Part shown: positions 8,414 to 16,616 of the stretch, one piece after another
Layout: the number at the start of each line of letters is the position of its first letter
Position numbering within the stretch: the first letter of the stretch is position 1
Assembly: GCA_014872785.1 (NCBI GenBank)
Contig: WKFJ01000057.1
Span: 1 to 64,000, forward strand
Source of the DNA: Alteromonadaceae bacterium
Lineage (GTDB): Bacteria > Pseudomonadota > Gammaproteobacteria > Enterobacterales > Alteromonadaceae
Length of the DNA: 64,000 bases
Direction: 5' to 3'
The notes under the pieces: generated by a model
What the model saw: the letters and a program-made list of their open reading frames with translations, nothing else
Database searches by the model: none
What the model was told of the DNA's origin: nothing
Made by a program: the position numbers and the translations under genes

Positions 8414-11400
8414 ATGTCCGCACATACTAACAACGCGAATACCGCACCCTGGTACAGTATCTTCTTTCGCAATGGTCATTTATTACTTCTGAGTATTGTT
8501 ATCATTTTGGTTTCTGGTTTGTCTGCACTTACTAACTTGCCAAGACTAGAAGACCCTAGAATAGATAACCGAAATGTCATCGCGCTAACACCTTATCCAG
8601 GCGCCTCAGCGGAACGTGTTGAAGCGTTAGTTACCGATGTTATTGAAGATGAACTGAGAACCTTACACGAAATCAAGGAACTTAAATCGACCTCACGAGC
8701 AGGTATTTCTGTCGTCAATATTGAATTACAAGCCTGGGTTGATAACAGCACGAATGAGGGAATTTTTTCTAAGATCCGCGACAAGCTTGAAGACGCTAGT
8801 ATCAACTTTCCCTCAGGTGTTGGCAAAACCAATTTGGATACTCAGCGTGGTGCGACAGCATTTACCTTAAAAGTCGCACTTTCGCCTACTCAAACGAATG
8901 GTGACTTTGCGATTACTACCCGTTTGGCTGAAGAACTTGCCGACAGGTTACGCAATGTGCCGGGCACGGAAATCGTGCGTAACTATGGTGCACTCGACGA
9001 AGAAATTAAAGTGACTATCTCGGCCGAGCAACTATCCAATGCAGGACTAACCATAGCGCAAGCGGCACAACTGGTTTCCGCGAACGATCCAAAAGCACCC
9101 TCTGGTGTTGTGCGTACCGAGTTGAACAACTCGCGTATTCAAGTTGCCCAAGAACTCGACACGCTCGATGCAGTGCGCAGCATTCCTCTAGTTGGTTCAG
9201 AATCGTCTGGTTACTTGCGGGTTGGCGATATTGCGCAAGTGGAAAGAGCCTGGCGAGAACCGGTTAATGATATCGGTTTGGTTGATGGTGAACGAGTTGT
9301 GTTCGTTGCTGCTCGTATGCAAACAACGGTTCGCGTTGATAAATGGATGGCCAACGCGAAAATTGTAACGCAGGGGTTTGCAGAGGAATTTGCTGGTAGT
9401 GTTAAGACTGAGATTATCTTTGACCAGAATCTCTACACCGAAGCGCGGCTATCCGATTTATCGCAAAACCTGATCTTGGGTAGTGTTGTCGTGATGCTAG
9501 TGGTGCTGCTGTTTATGGGCACCAGAGCGGCTTGGATTGTTGGGCTATCGCTGCCTATGTCAGCGGCATTTGCGTTGTTCTCGCTTTCATTTTATGGTCA
9601 ACAAATTCACCAGATGTCTATTTTTGGCATCATCGTCGCCATTGGGTTGCTAATTGATAACGCAATAGTCATTACCGATGAAATACGCGCTAACCTACTG
9701 TTGCCCAATACTAGCCGATTGCAAGCACTGGAGAAGAGCTTAAAGCACCTCTTCGTGCCATTACTTGCCTCCACCCTAACCACCATACTTGGTTTCATGC
9801 CCATTTTCTTGTTACCGGGTAACATAGGCGATTTTGTTGGACCAATAGCAATCAGTGTGGTGATGGCATTGATTGGCTCACTGTTTATTTCCTTGACGGT
9901 TATTGCCGCTCTTGCCGCTCGCTATTTGCCTCTAGAGGCACCAATAGATAACAAGTGGCACCGGGGTGGGGTGCAAATGCCTTTGATTACAACCCTATTT
10001 AGAGGCCATTTGGAAAATGCCATTCGCAGTCCGTGGAAAGTGCTTTGGTTGCCAATAGCGTTGCCTATTATGGGGTTTGTTTTGTCAGGTCAGCTTGGCA
10101 ACGTTTTCTTTCCAAGTGCTGACCGTGATCAGTTTCAGATTTATCTTTGGTTGCCTACCGGAACTAGCATTGAAAAAACCTACGATAAAGCCTTAGTAGT
10201 GAACGATTTTATAGAAGCTTATGACGGTGTAAAACAAGTTGAGTGGCTGGTGGGGGGCTCTATCCCTTCAGTCTATTACAACCAAGTTATGACCCGTGAT
10301 GGCAGTCCGCATTTTGCTCAAGCGGTGGTCACGACTGACACGGTTGAGCATGCTTCGTCTATGATTGCTAAACTGCAGTTGGAAGTTAATGAAGCGCTTC
10401 CGGAAGCAAAAATTGTGGTAAGAGCTTTTGGTCAAGGTCCGCCTATTTCATCTCCTGTGGGTGTCGAAGTTTTTGGACCCGACCTCAACGTCTTACAAGA
10501 GCTTGGTGAGAAAGTACGTCTTGCGATGTCAAAAGTGCCTGGGATCACGCAAAGCATTTCATCTATTACTACAGGTGATGCAGAGTACGTATTGAAAGCG
10601 GACAATAACGTGACGCAACTTTCTGATTTGCGTTACACCGACATCGCTCAGCAACTGCAAGCTGCACTGGAAGGACAGGTTGGGGGGTCAATTCTCGAAG
10701 GTACCGAAGAAATTCCCATTCGATTGAAAGTTGCCAATGCAGATAAGCAAAATCCCGATGTGTTGGCCAGTTTGCCGATATTGACCTCAAGCTTGTCACA
10801 AAATCAACAGTGGTTGCCTTTGGCGGCACTTGGCGAATTTGAATTGAAACCCAAGTTGGGGGGAATAACCCGTACCAATGGCGTCAGAGTAAACCGCGTA
10901 GAAGCTTTTTTGTTGCCAAATGCAACCGCGATTGACGCCAGTAATTATTTATCAGAGCTAATAAATTCACCTGATTTTGAGTTGCCAAAGGGTTACACGA
11001 TTAAGATGAAAGGTGATGCTGACGAGCAACAAAACGCGTTGGGTCAATTAGCGACTTATGCACCCGTGCTATTGGTGCTGATGATAACGACCCTGATATT
11101 GTCCTTTAACAGTTTCAAACTGGCAGGTGTCATTGGCACGGTAGCCATTCTCTCGGTTGGTTTAGGGATGTTTAGTCTGTGGATTTCTGGGTTACCTGTT
11201 GGATTTAATCCAATACTCGGCAGTGCGGGGTTAATAGGAGTGGCCATCAACGGTTCAATAGTAGTGATTGCGGCTATCAATGCTAATCCCAAAGCAAAGT
11301 TAGGCGATGTAGAAGCGGTGGTTGAAGCAACCATGAGTTGCAGTCGTCATATACTTTCTACAACGGTGACGACCGTGGGCGGGTTTGTGCCCCTGTTGTT

Positions 11401-11578
11401 GTTCAGTGAAGGTTCTTTCTGGCCGCCTTTAGCAGTAGTGCTTGCCGGTGGTGTAGGGTTCTCAGTCATTCTATCGCTGCTCTTTACTCCGGTGGTCGTC
11501 GCTAAATTGGGCCAACGAAAAGCAAGAAAACTCGCCAAGCAAAATAACACCCTTGAAATAGCGGGCTCGGCAGTTTAA
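8414..11578 (+). CDS. RND family efflux pump permease
   Basis: A proton-driven inner-membrane pump of about 1054 residues with the AcrB fold: TM1 near the N-terminus, two large periplasmic loops and two six-helix blocks (about 335-510 and 870-1035). TM4 carries GLLIDNAIVITDE, so the proton-relay Asp pair of AcrB (D407/D408) appears here as D-N at about residue 415, as in some non-HAE1 subfamilies. I prefer the ATG at 8414 because GGAGG at 8401-8405 sits 8 nt before it; the in-frame ATG at 8408 is only 2 nt from that site. It is translationally coupled to the adaptor and its end overlaps the convergent thioesterase by 4 nt. Substrates are unknown. Confidence 0.94.
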   Translation: MSAHTNNANTAPWYSIFFRNGHLLLLSIVIILVSGLSALTNLPRLEDPRIDNRNVIALTPYPGASAERVEALVTDVIEDELRTLHEIKELKSTSRAGISVVNIELQAWVDNSTNEGIFSKIRDKLEDASINFPSGVGKTNLDTQRGATAFTLKVALSPTQTNGDFAITTRLAEELADRLRNVPGTEIVRNYGALDEEIKVTISAEQLSNAGLTIAQAAQLVSANDPKAPSGVVRTELNNSRIQVAQELDTLDAVRSIPLVGSESSGYLRVGDIAQVERAWREPVNDIGLVDGERVVFVAARMQTTVRVDKWMANAKIVTQGFAEEFAGSVKTEIIFDQNLYTEARLSDLSQNLILGSVVVMLVVLLFMGTRAAWIVGLSLPMSAAFALFSLSFYGQQIHQMSIFGIIVAIGLLIDNAIVITDEIRANLLLPNTSRLQALEKSLKHLFVPLLASTLTTILGFMPIFLLPGNIGDFVGPIAISVVMALIGSLFISLTVIAALAARYLPLEAPIDNKWHRGGVQMPLITTLFRGHLENAIRSPWKVLWLPIALPIMGFVLSGQLGNVFFPSADRDQFQIYLWLPTGTSIEKTYDKALVVNDFIEAYDGVKQVEWLVGGSIPSVYYNQVMTRDGSPHFAQAVVTTDTVEHASSMIAKLQLEVNEALPEAKIVVRAFGQGPPISSPVGVEVFGPDLNVLQELGEKVRLAMSKVPGITQSISSITTGDAEYVLKADNNVTQLSDLRYTDIAQQLQAALEGQVGGSILEGTEEIPIRLKVANADKQNPDVLASLPILTSSLSQNQQWLPLAALGEFELKPKLGGITRTNGVRVNRVEAFLLPNATAIDASNYLSELINSPDFELPKGYTIKMKGDADEQQNALGQLATYAPVLLVLMITTLILSFNSFKLAGVIGTVAILSVGLGMFSLWISGLPVGFNPILGSAGLIGVAINGSIVVIAAINANPKAKLGDVEAVVEATMSCSRHILSTTVTTVGGFVPLLLFSEGSFWPPLAVVLAGGVGFSVILSLLFTPVVVAKLGQRKARKLAKQNNTLEIAGSAV

Positions 11579-12030
11579 TCCTGATTTACCAGCACGTTTC
11601 CATAAGTATCGCGAAACAGTGCTGGTAGCCGCTTTATTTTGCCGGAGCTCAATTCTACACAAACAAAAAAGGTTTTCGCCCGAAGAACCTCTTTGCCGTC
11701 AGACGGGCGAATAAACTGAAACTCTCTTGCGATACGCATTTTCTGGTCAGATTCGCAAATCCACGTGGCGCATTGCAATGTGTCACCAAGGTAGGCTGAG
11801 TTTACGTAATCAATCTCATGGCGAACGATAACCATACCTCGGTTCATCTCTTGATAAGTGTCCATACCAAGTCCAAGAGATTCAGAGTGCTGCCAAGCCA
11901 ACTTTTCACACACAGCCAAATAGGCAACATTATTTACGTGTTGATAATCATCTAAATCGCTCTGCGAAATTACCCATTCCAAGGTAAAGGGATTGGCATA
12001 TCTAAACTGCACTTGATCTACTGTTGTCAT
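11575..12030 (-). CDS. Hot-dog fold acyl-CoA thioesterase (4HBT/YbgC-like)
   Basis: A protein of about 151 residues with the 4-hydroxybenzoyl-CoA thioesterase signature SDLDDYQHVNNVAYLAVCEKLAW, in which the Asp near the start of this segment is the usual catalytic residue. The rest follows the hot-dog pattern (RHEIDYVNSAYLGDTLQCATW, then REFQFIRPSDGKEVLRAKTFFVCVE in pieces). It should be cytosolic and hydrolyse acyl-CoA thioesters; chain specificity is unknown. I chose the ATG at 12030; a TTG at 12057, touching the hemJ stop codon, would add nine residues. It follows hemJ and the ClC gene in the same direction. Confidence 0.85.
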   Translation of the reverse strand: MTTVDQVQFRYANPFTLEWVISQSDLDDYQHVNNVAYLAVCEKLAWQHSESLGLGMDTYQEMNRGMVIVRHEIDYVNSAYLGDTLQCATWICESDQKMRIAREFQFIRPSDGKEVLRAKTFFVCVELSSGKIKRLPALFRDTYGNVLVNQD

Positions 12031-12057
12031 TGCTTGTTTGGCTTGTGAAACGGTCAA

Positions 12058-12486
12058 TTAAAATGGTTTTACAACGGCTAACACTACAATCGCCAATAAA
12101 ACGAAGACCGGCGCCTCGTTTAGAAAACGATAAAACTTGCTGCTGTGGGTATTGGCGTCACGTGCAAATTTCTTCATCAATACAAATAAGTAAAAGTAAT
12201 AGCCGTATATTGCGAGCACAAGCATGATTTTGGCATGTAACCAGCCCGCTTGACGGAACCAGTCCATCCCATAGCTGTGAATTAAGAACAACCCAAACAC
12301 CAGAGTGAGAATGGCAAAAGGCAGCACAAACCACCATAGTCTGCGTTCCATAATTTTAAACTGATCCTTAACAGCTTGCTCTTCTGTGCTGGCGTGATAA
12401 ACGAATAGGCGTGGCAGATAAAAAATACCCGCAAGCCAAGCAACCATAAAAAACACGTGCAATGCTTTAAACCAAAGTATTGTCAT
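12058..12486 (-). CDS. hemJ: Protoporphyrinogen IX oxidase, HemJ type
   Basis: HemJ oxidises protoporphyrinogen IX to protoporphyrin IX in the inner membrane, the step before iron insertion. The 142-residue length and the N-terminal pattern with K7, H10, W17, G20 and the LPRLFVYH stretch (R26, H31) are typical of the UPF0093/HemJ family, in which the first histidine binds heme. Four hydrophobic segments are visible, with a conserved HAKIMLV segment near residue 80. It lies 9 nt after the ClC channel gene and directly abuts the thioesterase reading frame, suggesting one transcript. Confidence 0.92.
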   Translation of the reverse strand: MTILWFKALHVFFMVAWLAGIFYLPRLFVYHASTEEQAVKDQFKIMERRLWWFVLPFAILTLVFGLFLIHSYGMDWFRQAGWLHAKIMLVLAIYGYYFYLFVLMKKFARDANTHSSKFYRFLNEAPVFVLLAIVVLAVVKPF

Positions 12487-12495
12487 AAGACTGTC

Positions 12496-14178
12496 CTAGT
12501 ATTCTTTTCTATGCAGGAAGTTACGCACCATATCCCAAGTAATGACGCCTATGATCGACTTGTTGGTCTCACCATAGATGTATACCGCACCGCTGCGTTT
12601 TTTCTGCAATATTTCCCAGACCTCGGCTAGCGTTGCTTGAGATTGCACGCCTTGCATTTGGTCTTTTACCAGTGGTTTTGAATCATAGGGATTCATACTG
12701 AAATCGTAGTGTACCCAATGAAATTCCGAATCTATCTCGTATTCGGATTTTAGTACCACCGGGTGAGTGGGGTCAGTATCTAAAAATTGAATGATATGGT
12801 GGTCACCTGCGTCAACAAACAACTTGTATTGCTTGTCACATACCGCCAAGACCCCCACTTTTTGTAACGTATCTTGAATTGAGGTTGTGGTGTATTCCAG
12901 CTTTTGGTAATCCAATTGCCTTATAAAGATAGAACGGTTGCCGAAGAACTGAGTTGATGTGACATAAGCGGGCACAATAACCAGCATTGCCGGAAGAATA
13001 ACGTCAGTTGAAAACGATAATTCCATAATGGCTGAAAGGGCTGCCAATGGTGCGTGCAGTACCGCCGTTAAAAAGCCGGCCATTCCCAACAATGCAAAAC
13101 TACTGGTTAGGTGTTCTGTCTCGGTTACTGCTTGCAGTGGATAAAGCAGCACGGCACCACACAACACACCAAGCCCCAAGGTGGGACCAATCAGTCCACC
13201 GGGAATACCCAGTGCGATGGCAAAAAGTGTTAAGATGAATTTAGCGAGTAGAATATAAAGTAGCAGGTCAAACTGACTTGGCGTGTCGACTACCCACTGG
13301 ATTGCACTCAATCCGGTTCCCATTGCTTCTGGAACAAAAAAGCCGACAACACCTGTTATAAGGGCTGCTAACAACAACCGACGCACCATACTCATTGGGC
13401 GGAACCATTGCATGAGGCTCATGAGTTGGTTGTTGAAGAAGGTTGCTATGGCTCCCATAACGGCGCCAAATAAAATTAAATAGAGGTAAACCCAATTATC
13501 AAATTGAGCAATCGTTAGGAAATCTAATTCGTGGTGTACGCCAAACACCATACGGCTCATCACTGAACCACAGGCGGCAGCAAGCATGACGGGGATAAAT
13601 ATATGGATTTTGTATTCTCTTAACACCACTTCCATTACAAATAACACCGCTGCAAATGGCGTATTGAATGACGCTGAGATACCCGCGGCAATGCCGCAGC
13701 CAGTTAATATTCGAATGCTGTTATAAGGCAGTTTTAGCCATTGACCAAGAAAGCTACTGCCTGCTGCGCCAAGATGTACCGATGGGCCTTCTCGACCCAC
13801 CGAGAAGCCACTGGCAAGCGCGGCCATACCGCCGAAAAATTGGTTCAACGTGGCGCGAAATGGGATGACACCATAAAACTTTTTGACCCGGTAAATGACG
13901 AACGGAATGCCCATGCGATAGTGCTTAAAGCCCGTCATATATGCAAAGGCAAGAATAACTGACACCCCGGCTAATGGCAGAAACAGTCGATGCTCAGGTG
14001 CCATGCTTTGGAAGTTATCAACGTCTGTTAACCAGAGAAGTTGTAGGCTTTCGTAACTTAGCCTAAAGGCAATAATCAGGGCGCTTGAACACACACCTGC
14101 AATGATGGCCACCAAACACAATTGCAAAGACGTCCTAGGCCTGGACAATTCAGCTTGCCAAGCTGCTAATGCAAACAT
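12496..14178 (-). CDS. ClC-type chloride channel/transporter with C-terminal CBS pair
   Basis: A 560-residue protein with a ClC membrane domain (about 20-440) and a cytoplasmic region resembling tandem CBS domains (about 445-560). The GREGP filter motif is present with the external gating glutamate at E130, as are helix motifs AAGISASFNTPFAAVLFVMEV and GIPGGLIGPTLGLG. By my alignment to E. coli ClcA, the central serine (S107) is Met89 and the internal proton glutamate (E203) is Val184, so coupling or selectivity may differ from the canonical H+/Cl- exchanger. It heads a minus-strand run ClC, hemJ, thioesterase. The ATG at 14178 is close to the upstream 235-nt gap. Confidence 0.92.
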   Translation of the reverse strand: MFALAAWQAELSRPRTSLQLCLVAIIAGVCSSALIIAFRLSYESLQLLWLTDVDNFQSMAPEHRLFLPLAGVSVILAFAYMTGFKHYRMGIPFVIYRVKKFYGVIPFRATLNQFFGGMAALASGFSVGREGPSVHLGAAGSSFLGQWLKLPYNSIRILTGCGIAAGISASFNTPFAAVLFVMEVVLREYKIHIFIPVMLAAACGSVMSRMVFGVHHELDFLTIAQFDNWVYLYLILFGAVMGAIATFFNNQLMSLMQWFRPMSMVRRLLLAALITGVVGFFVPEAMGTGLSAIQWVVDTPSQFDLLLYILLAKFILTLFAIALGIPGGLIGPTLGLGVLCGAVLLYPLQAVTETEHLTSSFALLGMAGFLTAVLHAPLAALSAIMELSFSTDVILPAMLVIVPAYVTSTQFFGNRSIFIRQLDYQKLEYTTTSIQDTLQKVGVLAVCDKQYKLFVDAGDHHIIQFLDTDPTHPVVLKSEYEIDSEFHWVHYDFSMNPYDSKPLVKDQMQGVQSQATLAEVWEILQKKRSGAVYIYGETNKSIIGVITWDMVRNFLHRKEY

Positions 14179-14413
14179 TTTTCTAATTGGACGGAAAAGT
14201 CTAATAGCGCACCATGCTCAACATCTACACAAAATATGTTTAAGTAGTTGTTTTAGAATTATTATTTTTTTATCTTAACGCAATTGTTTTGCAGCGTTAA
14301 GCGGTGAATTAGGGTATTCATGACAGCTGCGTATTGCGTGGCATAATTGTATCGGGTTTGCGATAATGAACAAATCAGATATGTGTAGGTTGTTGTAAGG
14401 TCGACTAATTTCC

Positions 14414-15145
14414 ATGAATTTGGAACAAATAAAACGCCGTGTCGGCGCATTCAAATTTTATGTCACGCTCATTGTAGTGCTGTCGGTGTGCGGTTATGCC
14501 GGCTACAGTGTTGGCGTTCGCTATCAGGCAAACCTGCAACAGGAGATAGCTCAGCTCACTCATTCAGTAGAAAACCTACGCGAAGAAAACAATAAGTTAA
14601 CACGCAGTCTGAACATTTTAGGCGTTGACCTCGAGGTTTCTCGGTTGGCGAATGAAAATTCACAGCAACTTATCCGTGACGAGATGCAAGAGCAAGTCGC
14701 ATTGCGCAAGGAACTTTCGTTTTATCAGAAAGTGATGGCTCCTGAAATGGAGCAAGAAGGGTTTTATATAGACTCCTTCAATGTTGAGCCAACCAGTTCC
14801 GCCAATTATTACCGTTTTGCCTTAATTTTGATGCAACAAGAACGTCGTCGTAGTCAAGTTAAGGGAACGTTAAACATTAAGCTTGTTGGTAGCCAAGCCG
14901 GCGAGCGTAAAGCCTTAGATTTGAGTAAACTGCTTTCAGAATCCTCCGATAATTTTGCATTCAGCTTTAAATATTTTGAAATTGTAAGGGGAGAGTTTAC
15001 GCTGCCAGTCGATTTCTTACCTGAACAAGTGCAGGTTGAATCTAAGCTCAAAAATGCCAAGTGGGGTAAACGCGATTTAGCTCGTACATTTGAATGGCAA
15101 CTGCCGTTGGAAGTCGGGACGCTGGCAGCGAACCAACTTAATTAG
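14414..15145 (+). CDS. DUF6776 family membrane-anchored coiled-coil protein
   Basis: A 243-residue protein with one N-terminal membrane segment at about 15-35, a heptad-rich coiled coil at about 38-105 (LTHSVENLREENNKLTRSL region), and a C-terminal beta-rich domain of about 130 residues. The architecture matches the gammaproteobacterial family known as DUF6776, whose function is undescribed. It should sit in the inner membrane with the coiled coil and C-terminal domain in the periplasm. The ATG at 14414 directly precedes the basic N-terminus. It is a single-gene unit, convergent with the following gene. Confidence 0.8.
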   Translation: MNLEQIKRRVGAFKFYVTLIVVLSVCGYAGYSVGVRYQANLQQEIAQLTHSVENLREENNKLTRSLNILGVDLEVSRLANENSQQLIRDEMQEQVALRKELSFYQKVMAPEMEQEGFYIDSFNVEPTSSANYYRFALILMQQERRRSQVKGTLNIKLVGSQAGERKALDLSKLLSESSDNFAFSFKYFEIVRGEFTLPVDFLPEQVQVESKLKNAKWGKRDLARTFEWQLPLEVGTLAANQLN

Positions 15146-15182
15146 AGCCTGTTTATCAAAGAGCCATTAGGCAAACGATCAG

Positions 15183-15599
15183 TTATAAATTTTCTAGGAA
15201 CTGTTGTAGCGCCGTTGTTTCAAAACGATAACCAGCTTTTTTGAACCTATCTGATATTTCCTCTAGAGATTGGCTTTGCAAAAGTGTCACGTCTGGTGGC
15301 GTTATTTTCTCTTTGGATATTTGCATTGGGATCGCTTTAGGCTCGCCGAAATGGATCTCCATTTTGTAACCAAGTGACGCGGCATAAAACAAGTTCTTGC
15401 CAATAATCTCTAATGCTTTTGGGGTGCCTAGTTCCCATTGTCTAAGATCGATTAGACCCGCAAAATCGACATTTTCACGTTCAAGGTTTTTGTTTATCTC
15501 GTTGACAAACCTAGCCGCGGTCTCATCGCTCCATGCGCCTATTGGGCGTATCATGATGACCTGGTCATTGTTGATAATCTCGAATCGAGCTTTGGGCAT
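15183..15599 (-). CDS. Conserved hypothetical protein, possibly STAS-like
   Basis: A small soluble protein of about 138 residues. The alternation of beta strands and helices (ARFEIINNDQVIMIRPIG, then helix, then VDFAGLIDLRQWELG) recalls STAS or SpoIIAA-like domains, but I do not recognise a definite family. There is no signal peptide. I use the ATG at 15599; the longer frame starts at a TTG at 15605 two codons earlier. It converges with the DUF6776 gene and is followed by no obvious partner. Confidence 0.65.
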   Translation of the reverse strand: MPKARFEIINNDQVIMIRPIGAWSDETAARFVNEINKNLERENVDFAGLIDLRQWELGTPKALEIIGKNLFYAASLGYKMEIHFGEPKAIPMQISKEKITPPDVTLLQSQSLEEISDRFKKAGYRFETTALQQFLENL

Positions 15600-15700
15600 G
15601 CACAAATGAATTAATTTGGGTAAAGCATTGAATTATTATCTGACTCAGCGTTGGTTTTAGGCAAGTGATTTTATTTATAAACCCTAGTCTATTGCATGCT

Positions 15701-16297
15701 TTATTGTTCGATGGCAAGTATTGACAGCGTAAACTCACCGGCTTGTTTGTCTGTTAACATAAATCCAAGTTGTCGTGCGTCGGCAAAACTCAATTGCGGT
15801 GCTCCGCGCACTTTTCTGCCGCGCCAAATGGGGGTAAAGTCAGTTTCTGCGAATGATATGTCTGTCTGAGTATTGTTAACGGTATCAAAGCTAGCGGCAT
15901 AAGCGACGCCATCAAGTGCTCTGTCAGTGCGTATGCGAAATTGATAGAGCTTGCCGTCCCCAATAACCCTAATGTTAATGGTTTTCCCGGGGATCCAACT
16001 GACCGGATCCTTGTACCTGCGTACCGAAGCAAAACCACCATTGTTTTCTAGCGACAGAAATCCTTCAAACACCAACCCGGTATCGCCCGCACTAATTTGC
16101 GCTCGGGAGCGTCCACCCATTACCGTATCGTTAACGACGGCCCAGTTTTGCGCCTCACTCGATGTGGACAATGGAATGTTTGGTGACTTTTCTTCGGATT
16201 GCATTGCCTGCAAGTGGATACTCCAGATAACAATAATAAAGCTAATGACAGCACGAATGCCTATCGATTTAACACTGGTAAAATTAGGTTTATTCAT
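15701..16297 (-). CDS. Exported CIA30-domain protein
   Basis: A protein of about 198 residues whose mature part matches the CIA30 (NADH:ubiquinone oxidoreductase intermediate-associated protein 30) fold: WAVVNDTVMGGRSRAQI near the start, GFLSLENNGGFASVRR, and a galactose-binding-like beta-sandwich to the end. The bacterial members have no proven function. The ATG at 16297 gives a proper signal peptide (positive N-terminus, hydrophobic core ISFIIVIWSIHLQA) and overlaps the previous gene's stop by 8 nt; an ATG 30 nt further upstream would bury the signal. It is probably translationally coupled to the CPXCG gene. Confidence 0.8.
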   Translation of the reverse strand: MNKPNFTSVKSIGIRAVISFIIVIWSIHLQAMQSEEKSPNIPLSTSSEAQNWAVVNDTVMGGRSRAQISAGDTGLVFEGFLSLENNGGFASVRRYKDPVSWIPGKTINIRVIGDGKLYQFRIRTDRALDGVAYAASFDTVNNTQTDISFAETDFTPIWRGRKVRGAPQLSFADARQLGFMLTDKQAGEFTLSILAIEQ

Positions 16298-16481
16298 CCT
16301 CGCGCCTAACCACGCACTCAATGCCATACATACTTTCTATCACTTGAACTTCGATAGGTTGGCAACATATTTGACAGTCAACAATTTGGGTTTGGTTGAT
16401 ATCGTGACTTAAATCCACTTCGATATCGTTGATTACCATGCAGTAGGGACAGCTGAAACTTTCTGCTTCACTTAAGCTCAT
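16290..16481 (-). CDS. CPXCG motif-containing small cysteine-rich protein
   Basis: A 63-residue protein with two CxxC knuckles, C11-P-Y-C14 and C36-Q-I-C39 (followed by C40), spaced as in the CPXCG family of proposed zinc-ribbon proteins common in gammaproteobacteria. The role is unknown; a structural zinc site is the likely purpose of the cysteines. The stop codon overlaps the start of the CIA30 gene, so both are likely made from one message. Upstream lies a short gap that also holds the terminator of the receptor gene. Confidence 0.85.
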   Translation of the reverse strand: MSLSEAESFSCPYCMVINDIEVDLSHDINQTQIVDCQICCQPIEVQVIESMYGIECVVRREDE

Positions 16482-16570
16482 TAGTCAAAAAAGTAAGATA
16501 CTAATAGGTAATTAATACCAAGGTGGACGCTGAAAAGTTCAAGGAAAGAGATATAAAAATCAATGATGTA

Positions 16571-16606
16571 AAAAAAAGAAAGGTTGGCTGCTATGACAGC
16601 CAACCT
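16571..16606 (-). terminator. Terminator of the TonB-dependent receptor gene
   Basis: A perfect 10-bp stem (AGGTTGGCTG at 16581-16590 with CAGCCAACCT at 16597-16606) and 6-nt loop lie 10 nt after the receptor stop. On the minus strand the hairpin is followed by TTCTTTTTTTT, giving a textbook intrinsic terminator. Confidence 0.9.
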
Positions 16607-16616
16607 GAATAGAGAA

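Noticed and set aside
14262..14450. 62-codon minus-strand frame upstream of the DUF6776 gene
   Set aside because: AT-rich promoter region, overlaps the DUF6776 start, no protein features.
15143..15180. TAGAGCCTGTT match to the MITE terminal repeat near 15.14 kb
   Set aside because: Only 11 bases match and no second end is seen, so it is probably chance.
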